DNA from: DATBQN01 sp963799925 | Lineage (GTDB): Bacteria > Acidobacteriota > Thermoanaerobaculia > Multivoradales > UBA5704 | Length of the DNA stretch: 64,000 bases | Direction of reading: 5' to 3' | Assembly: GCA_963799925.1 (NCBI GenBank) | Contig: CAWCYZ010000004.1 | Location: 806,001 to 870,000, forward strand | Shown: positions 38,824 to 49,450 of the stretch, one piece after another | How the letters are laid out: each line of letters opens with the position of its first letter | Numbering within the stretch: position 1 is the stretch's first letter | Translations under genes and position numbers: made by a program | The notes under the pieces: model-generated | Told to the model about the DNA's origin: nothing | Seen by the model: the letters and a program-made list of their open reading frames with translations, nothing else | Database searches by the model: none

Positions 38824-38975
38824 CTTAAATCTTGCGCGGAGCGCTTATCTTTTACGCGGAGTCCTTCCTTCTGCGAGGGAGCTGGTAAATCTTGCAGGGA
38901 GCCGTTAAATCTCGCGCGGAGCGCTTGCATCTCGCAAGGAGTTCTTGCAGGGAGCCCTTATTTCTGCTCGGAGAG
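38824..38975. repeat. Tandem array, 8 degenerate units of about 20 bp
   Basis: Units resemble CTTAAATCTTGCGCGGAGCG and start near 38824, 38844, 38864, 38885, 38903, 38924, 38944 and 38956. Lengths are 18-21 bp except for one of 12 bp. The TTGC...GGAG core is shared by most units. The sequence is AT-richer than the flanks and unrelated to the arrays at 26751 and 31720. It begins about 250 bp downstream of the lower-GC gene pair. Confidence 0.65.
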
Positions 38976-39045
38976 CTTGCCGAGCACCTCGGCAGCGAGA
39001 ACATCGGCGGAAGGCCGGCGGCGGGCGCGATCGGCGCCGAGGCCA

Positions 39046-39095
39046 GGTGACAAAACCCGCCCCCGTTGTCACCTCCCCTCGACTGACACTGTCAC
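39046..39095 (+). promoter_or_regulatory. Two inverted-repeat operator candidates upstream of cysA
   Basis: GGTGACAA (39046-39053) and TTGTCACC (39066-39073) form an 8-bp inverted repeat with a 12-bp spacer. A second compact palindrome, TGACA-C-TGTCA, lies at 39084-39094. Four GTGACA-like half-sites within 50 bp, 70-115 bp before the transporter ATG, suggest binding of a dimeric regulator. Which one is unknown. Confidence 0.55.
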
Positions 39096-39162
39096 CCGCC
39101 GCTCCTAGGCTCTCCCCCAGTCGGCGCCATCGGGCGCCGGAGACCCCGGAACGAACCCGCCC

Positions 39163-41172
<2,010 letters not shown>

Positions 41173-41236
41173 GCGTCGCAATTTTCATGGAGAGACCCGC
41201 GATGAGCACTCCCGATTCCACCCCCTTGGAGAGCCC

Positions 41237-42244
41237 ATGCTGAGATTCGCGCTCGCGTCCGCCCTCGTCGCCATCGCCCTCGCCGCCGCTCCCGCCGTCG
41301 CCGCGGCGCCCAGGGACGTCACCCTCCTCAACGTCTCCTACGACCCGACGCGCGAGCTCTACCAGGACTTCAACACCGTGTTCGCGCGCTACTGGAAGGG
41401 GAAGACCGGCCAGAGCGTGACGGTGCAGCAGTCGCACGGCGGCTCCGGCAAGCAGGCGCGCTCGGTCGCCGACGGCCTCGAGGCGGACGTGGTGACGCTC
41501 GGTCTCGCCTACGACGTCGACTCGCTCGCCGCCGCCGGGCTGCTGCCGGCCAACTGGCAGACCCTGCTGCCCAACCACAGCACGCCCTACACCTCGACGA
41601 TCGTCTTCCTGGTGCGCAAGGGAAATCCCAAGCGGATCCACGACTGGCCGGACCTGGTGCGGCCGGGCATCCAGGTCATCACCCCCAATCCCAAGACCTC
41701 GGGAGGCGCGCGGTGGAACTACCTGGCCGCCTGGGGATACGCGTTGAAGGCCAACGGCGGCAACCAGGGCAAGGCGCGCGACTTCGTCGCGCGGCTCTAC
41801 AAGAACGTGCCGGTTCTGGACACCGGCGCCCGCGGCTCGACGGTGACCTTCGTCGAGCGCGGGCTGGGCGACGTGCTGATCGCCTGGGAGAACGAGGCGA
41901 TCTACTCGGTCGAGAAGCTGGGCAAGGGCAAGCTCGAGATCGTCGCCCCGTCCGTCTCGGTCCTCGCCGAGCCGCCGGTCGCGGTGGTCGCCAAGGTGGC
42001 GCAGAAGCACCGCACCACCGAGGTCGCCCGCGCCTATCTCGAGTACCTCTATACGGCGGAGGGGCAGGAGGTCGCCGCCCGCAACCACTACCGGCCGCGC
42101 AACGCCGCGGTCGCCGCCCGGCACGCCGCGCAGTTCCCCAAGGTGCAGCTCTTCGACATCAACCTCTTCGGCGGCTGGACCCGAGCGCAGAAGACGCACT
42201 TCGCGGACGGCGGGGTGTTCGACCAGATCTACGGAGCGAAGTAG
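41237..42244 (+). CDS. sbp: Periplasmic sulfate-binding protein
   Basis: A 335-residue substrate-binding protein with a Sec signal peptide (about residues 1-23, ending AVAAA). Family motifs are VSYDPTRELYQDFN, QSHGGSGKQARSV, LGLAYDVDSLA, NPKTSGGARWNYLAAWGYA and LIAWENEAI, as in Sbp/CysP proteins. It captures sulfate or thiosulfate for the permeases that follow. GGAG shortly before ATG 41237 supports the start. It lies 64 bp after the ATPase gene, and the cysT reading frame begins 6 bp downstream. Confidence 0.93.
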   Translation: MLRFALASALVAIALAAAPAVAAAPRDVTLLNVSYDPTRELYQDFNTVFARYWKGKTGQSVTVQQSHGGSGKQARSVADGLEADVVTLGLAYDVDSLAAAGLLPANWQTLLPNHSTPYTSTIVFLVRKGNPKRIHDWPDLVRPGIQVITPNPKTSGGARWNYLAAWGYALKANGGNQGKARDFVARLYKNVPVLDTGARGSTVTFVERGLGDVLIAWENEAIYSVEKLGKGKLEIVAPSVSVLAEPPVAVVAKVAQKHRTTEVARAYLEYLYTAEGQEVAARNHYRPRNAAVAARHAAQFPKVQLFDINLFGGWTRAQKTHFADGGVFDQIYGAK

Positions 42245-42250
42245 CGGGGC

Positions 42251-43213
42251 ATGGTCCTCCCCGAGCGGCCCGCCGGGCCCTGGCCGGACCGCGAGGCGAG
42301 CGCCGAGCCGCCGCCGGCGGTGCCGGCGACGCCGGTGCCGCCGGTGGCTCCCCCCGCCGCCGCGGCCCGCCGCCGGCCGCCGCGCCACGCCGTGCTGCCC
42401 GGCTTCGGCCTGGCGATGGGCTTCACGCTCCTCTACCTCACCTTTATCGTCTTCATCCCGCTCTCGACCGTCCTCTTGAAGAGCGCCTCCCTCACCTGGG
42501 CCGGCTTCCTGCGGACGGTCTCCTCGCCGCGCGCCCTCGCCGCCTATCGGCTGTCGCTCGGCGCCTCCGCCCTCGCCGCCGTCATCAACGGCGTCTTCGG
42601 CGTCCTCGTCGCCTGGGTGCTCGAGCGCTACCGCTTCCCGGGCAAGCGCCTGGTGGACGCCCTGGTCGACCTGCCGTTCGCGCTCCCCACGGCGGTCGCC
42701 GGCATCGCGCTCGCCTCGGTCTACGCCGGCAACGGCTGGGTGGGCCGCTTCCTCGAGCCGCTGGGGATCCACGTCGCCTACACGCCGCTCGGGGTGGTCG
42801 TGGCGCTCACCTTCATCGGCCTGCCGTTCGTCGTGCGCACGGTGCAGCCGGTGCTCGCGGACCTCGACACCGAGCTCGAGGAGGCGGCCTCGACGCTCGG
42901 CGCCTCGCGCGGCCAGATCTTCCGGCGCGTCATCCTGCCGGAGCTCGTCCCCGCCGCCGCCACCGGCTTCGTCCTCGCCTTCGCCCGCGCCCTCGGGGAG
43001 TACGGCTCGGTCATCTTCATCGCCGGCAACCTGCCGCTCAAATCGGAGATCGTGCCGCTCCTCATCATGATCAAGCTCGAGGAATTCGATTATCCGGGGG
43101 CGACGGCGATCGCCCTCGTCTTCCTCGCCATCTCGTTCGCCCTGCTGTTCCTCATCAACGTCCTCGCCTGGCGGCGCAGCCGTTTCCTCCGCGCCCGCGA
43201 GGAGGCGGCCTGA
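42251..43213 (+). CDS. cysT: Sulfate ABC transporter permease CysT
   Basis: A 320-residue inner-membrane permease with a proline/alanine-rich N-terminal extension of about 45 residues. Six transmembrane segments follow, as does the binding-protein-dependent permease EAA loop (LEEAASTLGASRGQIFRRVILP). VLPGFGLAMGFTLLYL and DLPFALPTAVAGIAL are typical of CysT (CysU). Its stop codon overlaps the cysW start (TGATG), so the two permeases are translationally coupled and form the membrane channel. Confidence 0.92.
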   Translation: MVLPERPAGPWPDREASAEPPPAVPATPVPPVAPPAAAARRRPPRHAVLPGFGLAMGFTLLYLTFIVFIPLSTVLLKSASLTWAGFLRTVSSPRALAAYRLSLGASALAAVINGVFGVLVAWVLERYRFPGKRLVDALVDLPFALPTAVAGIALASVYAGNGWVGRFLEPLGIHVAYTPLGVVVALTFIGLPFVVRTVQPVLADLDTELEEAASTLGASRGQIFRRVILPELVPAAATGFVLAFARALGEYGSVIFIAGNLPLKSEIVPLLIMIKLEEFDYPGATAIALVFLAISFALLFLINVLAWRRSRFLRAREEAA

Positions 43214-44076
43214 TGGCCGGCGGACCGCCGCTCGCCGCCCGCCGCGGCGGTTCCGGCGAGCGCCAGGGCGCCCTGACGGAGCCGCGCGCGGTGCGCTGGG
43301 CGCTGACCGGCCTCGCCCTCGCCTTCCTCGGCTTCTTCCTCGTCGTGCCGCTCGCCCTCGTGCTCGCCAAGGGCTTCGCCGACGGCGCCGGCGCCTACTT
43401 GGCGGCGGTCCGCGAGCCGGTGGCGCGCGCCGCGATCAAGCTGACGCTCCTCGCCGCCGCCTGCGCCGTGCCGGTCAACCTCCTCTTCGGCCTCGCCGCC
43501 TCCTGGGCGATCGCCAAGTTCCGCTTCCGCGGCAAGAGCTTCCTCATCACCCTGATCGATCTGCCGTTCGCGGTCTCGCCGGTCATCGCCGGGATGCTCT
43601 TCGTGCTCCTCTTCGGCGCCCGCGGCCTGGTCGGCCCGTGGCTCCTCGCCCACGACGTCAAGGTCGTCTTCGCCCTCCCCGGCATCGTGCTGGCGACGAT
43701 CTTCGTCACCTCGCCGCTGATCGCCCGCGAGCTCATCCCCCTCCTCCAGGCGCAGGGCAACGAGGAGGAGGAGGCCGCGGTCCTCCTCGGCGCCTCCGGC
43801 TGGCAGACCTTCCGCCGGGTGAGCCTCCCCAAGATGAAGTGGGGCCTGCTCTATGGAGTGGTGCTGTGCAACGCCCGCGCGATGGGCGAGTTCGGCGCCG
43901 TGTCGGTCGTCTCCGGGCACATCCGCGGCGTCACCAACACGCTGCCGCTCCACGTCGAGATCCTCTACAACGAGTATCAGTTCACCGCCGCCTTCGCCGT
44001 CGCCTCGCTGCTCACCTTCCTCGCCCTGGTCACCCTGGTGATCAAGAGCGCCATCGAATGGAAGGCCGGACGATGA
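43213..44076 (+). CDS. cysW: Sulfate ABC transporter permease CysW
   Basis: A 287-residue inner-membrane permease. DLPFAVSPVIAGMLFVLLFG, the EAA loop EEEAAVLLGASGWQTFRR and GEFGAVSVVSGHIRGVTNT are characteristic of CysW. The order ATPase, binding protein, CysT, CysW in one direction makes a complete importer. It ends 25 bp before the histidine kinase start. Confidence 0.92.
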   Translation: MAGGPPLAARRGGSGERQGALTEPRAVRWALTGLALAFLGFFLVVPLALVLAKGFADGAGAYLAAVREPVARAAIKLTLLAAACAVPVNLLFGLAASWAIAKFRFRGKSFLITLIDLPFAVSPVIAGMLFVLLFGARGLVGPWLLAHDVKVVFALPGIVLATIFVTSPLIARELIPLLQAQGNEEEEAAVLLGASGWQTFRRVSLPKMKWGLLYGVVLCNARAMGEFGAVSVVSGHIRGVTNTLPLHVEILYNEYQFTAAFAVASLLTFLALVTLVIKSAIEWKAGR

Positions 44077-44089
44077 GCGGGCGACCTGT

Positions 44090-44095
44090 TATAAA
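44090..44095 (+). promoter_or_regulatory. Possible -10 box of a leaderless histidine-kinase transcript
   Basis: TATAAA stands alone in a GC-rich stretch 6 bp before the GTG at 44102. Transcription from it would begin on or next to the start codon, and no Shine-Dalgarno is present. No clear -35 is seen. Confidence 0.35.
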
Positions 44096-44101
44096 TCCGC
44101 C

Positions 44102-45601
44102 GTGCCCTCCGGCCCGCGTCCGACACTCGGCCTGCTGACCGCCGCGCTCGCCGCGGCGCTCGCCCTGGGGATCGGCGCGCTCGCCGCCGCGGCCGGCGCG
44201 CGGCCGGCGCTCGTCGCCGGCGCCGTGGCCGCCGCGGCGGCCGCCGGCCTCGCCGCCGGCCGCCGGCTGGCGCGGCCGATCGGCGCGCTCACTCGCGGGG
44301 CGGCGCGCCTGGCGCGCGGCGACCTCGAGACGCCGGTCGTCTCGACGTCGGCCGGCTGGAGCGCCGGGTGGTCCGAGGCCGCGGCGCTCGCCGCGACGAT
44401 GGAGGAGATGCGCCGGCGGCTCTACGGCCTGACCGCGGAGCTGCGCCGCCGGCAGGGGGAGTCGGAGGCCGTCCTCGCCGGCATCGCCGAGGGGGTCTTC
44501 GCCGTCGACCGCGACCGCCGGATCCGCTACATGAACCCGCAGGCCGCGGCGCTCCTCGGCATCGATCCGCGCCAGGCGGCGGCGGCGGTCGGCCGCTTCT
44601 GCGGCGACGTCCTCGACCCGCGCGGGGCCGGCGGCGAGCGCCCCTGCGACGAGGCCTGCCCGATCGTCCACGCCCGCTTCCGCGGCGGCGCGCGCGCCAC
44701 GGAGCACCTGGTGCTCGCCTCGGGGGCGCGCCGCGCCGTCGTCGTCACCAGCTCGGCTCCCACCTCCGACCGGCAGTTCCAGGTGCTGCGCGACGAGACC
44801 GAGGTCGAGTCGGCGCGGCGCCTGCGCGACGCCGTGCTCGCCAACATCTCGCACGAGTTCAAGACGCCGCTCGCCGCCCAGCTCGCCTCGATCGAGCTCC
44901 TCTCCGAGCGGCTCGCCGAGGCCGAGGCCGGCGCCGAGGCGAGCGGCGGCGCGGGCGGCGCCGGAGCCCGCGAGCTGGTGCGCTCGCTCGAGCGCGGGAC
45001 GCTCCGCCTGACGCAGCTCGTCGACAATCTCCTCGAGAGCGTGCGCATCGAGGCGGGAGAGGTCGGCATCCGCCGCCGCGCCGTGGCGCTCGACGAGGTC
45101 GTCGAGCAGGCGGTCGAGATGACGTCGCCGCTGATCGACCAGCGCCGGCAGCGGCTCTCGGTCGACCTGCCGTACCCGCTCCCCGCCGTCGCCGGCGATG
45201 CGCCGCGGCTCACCCAGGCGCTGGTCAACCTGCTCGCCAACGCCACCAAGTTCGCCCCCGAGGGCTCGGCGATCCGCGTCGGCGCCGCCGCCGAGGCCGA
45301 CGGCGTCGCGCTGTGGGTGGAGGACGAGGGTCCCGGCCTGCCGGAGGACCCGGAGGCGTCGCTCTTCGGGCGCTTCGTCCGGACGCCCCGCACGCCCCAT
45401 TCAGCCCATCCGGCGGACGCCGAGCCGGAGCCGGGCGGCGTCGGCCTCGGGCTCTGGATCGTCCAGTCGATCGTCGAGCGGCACGGCGGGCGGATCGAGA
45501 TGCTGCCGGCGCGGGGCGCCGCGGGCGCGGCCGGGACGCGCGTGCGGATCATCCTGCCGATCATCCTGCCGCGCGCCGGCGGCGCGGAGGACGCGGCGTG
45601 A
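44102..45601 (+). CDS. Membrane sensor histidine kinase (HAMP, PAS, HisKA, HATPase)
   Basis: A 499-residue sensor. Two short hydrophobic stretches in residues 8-52 anchor it, with almost no periplasmic loop. A HAMP-like segment follows (about 53-105), then a PAS domain (about 115-225) containing clustered cysteines (Cys167, 182, 186) that could sense redox or metal. HisKA has the phospho-accepting His251 in NISHEFKTP. The ATPase has NLLANATKF (N box), DEGPGLP (G1) and GVGLGLWIV (G2). The C-terminal part is proline/histidine-rich between G1 and G2. Its stop overlaps the response-regulator start as GTGA. Confidence 0.9.
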   Translation: MPSGPRPTLGLLTAALAAALALGIGALAAAAGARPALVAGAVAAAAAAGLAAGRRLARPIGALTRGAARLARGDLETPVVSTSAGWSAGWSEAAALAATMEEMRRRLYGLTAELRRRQGESEAVLAGIAEGVFAVDRDRRIRYMNPQAAALLGIDPRQAAAAVGRFCGDVLDPRGAGGERPCDEACPIVHARFRGGARATEHLVLASGARRAVVVTSSAPTSDRQFQVLRDETEVESARRLRDAVLANISHEFKTPLAAQLASIELLSERLAEAEAGAEASGGAGGAGARELVRSLERGTLRLTQLVDNLLESVRIEAGEVGIRRRAVALDEVVEQAVEMTSPLIDQRRQRLSVDLPYPLPAVAGDAPRLTQALVNLLANATKFAPEGSAIRVGAAAEADGVALWVEDEGPGLPEDPEASLFGRFVRTPRTPHSAHPADAEPEPGGVGLGLWIVQSIVERHGGRIEMLPARGAAGAAGTRVRIILPIILPRAGGAEDAA

Positions 45602-46296
45602 AGATCCTCATCGCCGACGACGACGCGGACCTCCGCGGGCTGATCGCCTACGCGCTGCGCCAGGCGGGGTACCTGGTGATCGAGGCGGCGGACGGCGCCG
45701 CCGCGCTCGCCGCCTACGAGCGCGAGGAGCCGTCGCTGGTGATCCTCGACGTCAACATGCCGCGGCTGTCGGGCTTCGAGGTCTGCCGGAAGATCCGCCA
45801 GCGCAGCCCGGCGCCCGGCGGCACGCCGATCATGATGCTCACCGTGCGCGGCGCCGAGGAGGACCTGGTGCAGGGGCTGGACCTCGGGGCCGACGACTAC
45901 CTGACCAAGCCGTTCAGCCCGCGCGCCCTGCTGGCGCGGGTGCGGGCGCTGCTGCGCCGCGCCGCGGTCGGCAAGCCGGCGCCGCTCCTCGCCGGCGACC
46001 TGGCGCTCGACCTCGAGCTCCAGGCGGTCGCGGTGGCCGGCAAGGCGCCGGTGCGCCTCACCCATCTCGAGCTCCGGCTGCTCCAGCTCCTCCTCGCCAA
46101 CGCCGGCCACACGCTGCCGGCCGAGCGGCTGCTGTCGCACGTCTGGGGCCTGCGCGGCAGCGGCGACCGCCAGCTCCTGAAGCAGCTCGTCCATCGCCTG
46201 CGGCAGAAGCTCGAGGCCGACGCGGCGCATCCCCGCTACCTGGTGACCGTCACCGGCATCGGGTACGAGCTGCGGACGGACGGCCATGAGCGATGA
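45598..46296 (+). CDS. OmpR/PhoB-family response regulator
   Basis: A 232-residue partner of the kinase. The receiver domain (1-120) has the acidic pocket D7-D9, phospho-acceptor D51 in LVILDVNMP and K104 in YLTKPFSP. The winged-helix DNA-binding domain (about 135-228) has LTHLELRLLQLLLANAG and VTVTGIGYEL. GTG 45598 overlaps the kinase stop. Targets are unknown; the sulfate operon just upstream is a candidate by position only. Confidence 0.93.
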   Translation: MKILIADDDADLRGLIAYALRQAGYLVIEAADGAAALAAYEREEPSLVILDVNMPRLSGFEVCRKIRQRSPAPGGTPIMMLTVRGAEEDLVQGLDLGADDYLTKPFSPRALLARVRALLRRAAVGKPAPLLAGDLALDLELQAVAVAGKAPVRLTHLELRLLQLLLANAGHTLPAERLLSHVWGLRGSGDRQLLKQLVHRLRQKLEADAAHPRYLVTVTGIGYELRTDGHER

Positions 46297-46427
46297 GACT
46301 CGCTGCGGCGCCGAGCGCGGGCGATCCCGGCGCCGCTCCGGTGCCGCCGAGCGTCGCGCTGTCTCGATCGGCTGCGAGCCCGGCACCATGCAGAGAGGAT
46401 CGACGTTCCCGACCGGAGCCAGCGACC

Positions 46428-46781
46428 ATGCGAACCCCTAAGCTCTTCCTGCCGGCCCTACTCCTTCTCCTCAGCGCGGTCCCGATGGCGGGGGCGGGGG
46501 CGGCGGCGGTCGAGAGCGCCGGCCGGCGGCAAGCCGCGGTCCAGCTGGCGGACGGCGCCGTGCTGGCGGTCGACGCCGCGGCGAGGACCTTCACCCTCCA
46601 TGGCAAGCGCGGCGACACGACCTTCGCCTGGGACGACGCGACGACCGTGCTGGGGCGCAAGAGCCCGGCCTACCTCAAGGTGGGCAGCAGCGTGACGGTC
46701 CAGTACACGGTCTCCGGGAGCGTCAAGCGGGCGGTCAAGATCGCCGTCCGTCCGGCCAAGCGGGGCGCCGAGCAGGGTTGA
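46428..46781 (+). CDS. Small secreted protein (OB-fold-like, DUF5666-type)
   Basis: A 117-residue protein with a clear signal peptide (MRTPKLFLPALLLLLSAVPM). The mature part has VLAVDAAARTFTLHGKRGDT, WDDATTVLGRK and VGSSVTVQYTVSG, the strand pattern of small OB-fold 'DUF5666-like' proteins. ATG 46428 is preferred over 46293 because it begins the signal peptide. Periplasmic or extracellular; function unknown. Confidence 0.7.
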   Translation: MRTPKLFLPALLLLLSAVPMAGAGAAAVESAGRRQAAVQLADGAVLAVDAAARTFTLHGKRGDTTFAWDDATTVLGRKSPAYLKVGSSVTVQYTVSGSVKRAVKIAVRPAKRGAEQG

Positions 46782-46813
46782 TCGCGCCTACGATCCGCCC
46801 GCGGAGGAGCCCC

Positions 46814-47344
46814 ATGCGCGCAGCTCGTCACCCCGCCTCCAAGCCCTGCGTCGCCCTGGCGCTCGGGCTCGGCATCGCCGCTTGGATCGGCGGCATGGTC
46901 GCCTGCCGAGGGGAGCATCCCGCGGCGCGGAGCACGGGGCCGACGGCGACCGCGACGGCGCGCGGCCAAGCGGCGGGCGGACACGTGACGCTCAGGGGAG
47001 ATTACCGCGTCGACAAGGACGCGCTGACCACCTGCGCCCGCTTTCCCGACCACAGCTTCCAGGTGGCTTTGAACGCTCCCCAGGCGCCGCTCATCTTCCT
47101 CTACATCAAGAACTACGCCGGCGCCGGCACCTACGACGCCGAGGCCCGCGTGCGCGCCAACTACTCGGGGGAGACGATGCGGGTGTCGCGCGCCGCGGCG
47201 AGGACCGAGATCCGGGTGGTGCCCGCGGCGGACCACGACGACCTCATCTCCGGCACCTTCGCGGGCCGGTACCAGGGCGAGGGCGGGAAGGGAACGATCG
47301 CCGGCCGCTTCGAGAGCTGCCGGTACCCGCACCTGCCGCACTGA
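46814..47344 (+). CDS. Exported hypothetical protein, possibly a lipoprotein
   Basis: A 176-residue protein. ATG 46814 has GGAGG (46803-46808) upstream. The N-terminal hydrophobic segment ends GGMVACRGE, where the Cys could be lipidated, although Met at -3 is atypical. The mature part is beta-rich and ends CRYPHLPH. No family is recognised. It is 32 bp from the preceding small secreted gene and probably cotranscribed. A strong hairpin follows. Confidence 0.65.
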   Translation: MRAARHPASKPCVALALGLGIAAWIGGMVACRGEHPAARSTGPTATATARGQAAGGHVTLRGDYRVDKDALTTCARFPDHSFQVALNAPQAPLIFLYIKNYAGAGTYDAEARVRANYSGETMRVSRAAARTEIRVVPAADHDDLISGTFAGRYQGEGGKGTIAGRFESCRYPHLPH

Positions 47345-47360
47345 ATCGACTCCCATCGCC

Positions 47361-47400
47361 AAAAGAAAACCCGGCTGCCTGGACGAGCCAGACAGCCGGG
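47361..47400 (-). terminator. Rho-independent terminator for the haloperoxidase gene
   Basis: A stem of CCCGGCTG/CAGCCGGG with an inner CTGG/CCAG (47370-47400) is followed, on the minus strand, by a TTTTCTTTT tract (47361-47369). It sits between two convergent genes and may also slow transcription on the plus strand. Confidence 0.8.
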
Positions 47401-47426
47401 CGGGTTCTCGGCCGCGGACGCGCCGG

Positions 47427-49196
47427 TCAGACGGTGATCCGCGTGCCGTCGAACTTGGTGAAGGTCAGGCCCTGGAAGAAGCCGTCGCGGTTCTCGTTGT
47501 AGGTCGGCCGCTGGTCCTGCAGGATGCTGATCGCGATCTGCTCGCCGAGGAGCATCGACTGGAAGGAGTCCGACCGCCAGTGGACGCCGGCCTGGTTGCG
47601 GCCGGTGGCGATGTTCGAGGCGAGCTTGTTGAGCTCGCCGCCGATGGTGAGCGCCGGACCGGTATAGGGGAGGAGCGACAGGCCGTCGGGGCTCGCCACC
47701 ACCGGGTTCTGGATGACGAAGGTCTCGTCGAAGAGCGCCTTCAGAATCGTCACGCTGGCGCCCGCGACCGTGGCATGGCCGGCGGTGTAGGACGGGTGCG
47801 TCGGCGAGCCTTCGGGGAAGGCCTGCGGGTGGAGGTAGCTGCCGAACCGGCTGTGGATGCGGTTGAGCACCGGCGAATTCAGCAGGTCGTTGTGGAGGAT
47901 GCCGGGATAGCGGTTGGATGTCTTCTGCACGTGCACGCGGCCGCCCATGACCTCCGGGCGGATGCGGCGGTGCACGAACCACTTCTGGTTCCAGGTCGCC
48001 TTGAGGGCGCGGGTCGAGACCTCGGTGAGCAGGCCGACGAAGCCCGGAGGGCCGAAGGTGCCGAAGCCGGTCTGGGTGCGCGAGCTGACGTACGGGTTGC
48101 CCGGGTTGGGCGGGCAACCGATGCCGCCGCTCTCGGAGTCGACCGAGTTGGGGGGCGTGCCGAGGATGAGCAGGGCGTTGAAGTAGGCCTGGAAGAGCAC
48201 GTCCATGTGCACCCAGGCGGCGATGTCGCGGCCGTTGCGGACCCAGCGCCGCTGCGGATCGAAGACGTTGCCCTCGGACGTGGTGCCGCCGTTCTGCACC
48301 GTCAGCCAGTCGCTGAAGGTCGTCATCTTGTCGGTGTTCGGCAGGAAGGTGCGCTGCTGGCGGCTGACGAACTCCGAGCCGTAGGGCGTCGGGAGCAGCA
48401 TGAACTGCGAGAGATACGGCCCGGCGGCGCAGCCGGGGAGGACGTCGCGGAAGAGGGTCTGCGGCGTGACCAGGCCGCCCTGCCGGGGTCCCTTGAAGAC
48501 CGAGAGGGCGTTGAGGTCGGCACAGGCCGCCGGGACGTCGGGGTGGGTCGCGAAGTCGTTGTAGTCGACGTCGCGCAGCAGCGCCATCCAGTACAGCTCG
48601 ACCATCTCGCCGGCGTTCTCGGCGCTGGCGAGCGCCGGGGCCGGCGGCGCGGCGACGGCGTGGGCGTCGACGCCCTCGAGGTCGAAGGCGAGGCCCGACT
48701 GCGGGTCGGTCTGCGGCCGGCCGCCGCCCAGGATGACGTTCTCCCAGTCGTCGGGAGAGCCGCTGTCGAGCGCCCGCTGGAAGCTCGCGAAGGCGAGGCC
48801 GTCGACCTCGCCGAAACCGTTGTGCGGCAGGCCCTTGGTATAGGTGCCGAGGCGGGCGGGGTAGCGCTGCTCGTCGCCGTTGCTGCGCTGGTCCGGATGC
48901 TGCCTGTCGCGCTCGGCCTTGGCCGCGTCGACGCGGATCTTGTATGCGGCATTGATGCGCTGCTGGCCGCTGCCCACCCAGCCGTTGGGATCGCCGTCGC
49001 CGTCCTCGTGGCTGCGGTCGGCGACGGCCGCGCCGGCCTTCTTGATCAGCGGATCGATGCCCATCACGCCGGCGCCGGCGACCACCGCCGCACCGCCGAC
49101 TCCGCCGAGGAACTTGCGGCGGCTGAGGCCCGATGAAACCGGAGCCTGTCCTTCTTCCGTACCACTTCCGAGACCGTTGCTGCCGTTCGTTGCCAT
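47427..49196 (-). CDS. Tat-exported vanadium-dependent haloperoxidase
   Basis: A 589-residue protein of the vanadium haloperoxidase/PAP2-phosphatase superfamily. A twin-arginine signal (LSRRKFLGGVGGAAVVAGAG, residues about 24-43) directs folded export. Vanadate-binding motifs are present: KWFVHRRIRPE, PTHPSYTAGHATVAGA (with the axial-region His) and SNIATGRNQAGVHWRSD. These enzymes oxidise halides with peroxide to halogenate substrates. Halide preference cannot be read. GGGAGA about 8 nt before ATG 49196 supports the start. A terminator follows the stop codon. Confidence 0.88.
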   Translation of the reverse strand: MATNGSNGLGSGTEEGQAPVSSGLSRRKFLGGVGGAAVVAGAGVMGIDPLIKKAGAAVADRSHEDGDGDPNGWVGSGQQRINAAYKIRVDAAKAERDRQHPDQRSNGDEQRYPARLGTYTKGLPHNGFGEVDGLAFASFQRALDSGSPDDWENVILGGGRPQTDPQSGLAFDLEGVDAHAVAAPPAPALASAENAGEMVELYWMALLRDVDYNDFATHPDVPAACADLNALSVFKGPRQGGLVTPQTLFRDVLPGCAAGPYLSQFMLLPTPYGSEFVSRQQRTFLPNTDKMTTFSDWLTVQNGGTTSEGNVFDPQRRWVRNGRDIAAWVHMDVLFQAYFNALLILGTPPNSVDSESGGIGCPPNPGNPYVSSRTQTGFGTFGPPGFVGLLTEVSTRALKATWNQKWFVHRRIRPEVMGGRVHVQKTSNRYPGILHNDLLNSPVLNRIHSRFGSYLHPQAFPEGSPTHPSYTAGHATVAGASVTILKALFDETFVIQNPVVASPDGLSLLPYTGPALTIGGELNKLASNIATGRNQAGVHWRSDSFQSMLLGEQIAISILQDQRPTYNENRDGFFQGLTFTKFDGTRITV

Positions 49197-49450
49197 AGAA
49201 GCATCTCCCTGCGGTTTGAGCTGATGCTCGGTCCACTCGCGATCCGCTCGGCCGATGGGGAACGGCTCCGGGGTGCGGGGGCCCTACCCCCCGCTCCTCG
49301 GATCCCGTGACGGCAGAAACGGGCTCACCTACCTCCTCAGTGTTCGCCGAATCCCGGCCGGGACAGCATCCCACCGCTCGCCGGTCCGGTGTCTACGAAC
49401 GTTGGCTCTGGACGCTGGACAGGGCCGGCCGGCGGGGCGAAGATGTCTCC

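Larger units (their letters stand above)
38568..39162. other. 595-bp intergenic region with a tandem array and cysA operator sites
   Basis: No gene is credible here. It holds a stretch of ordinary composition (38568-38820), the array of about 20-bp units (38824-38975) and paired GTGACA/TGTCAC half-sites (39046-39095) before the sulfate transporter. Confidence 0.5.
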
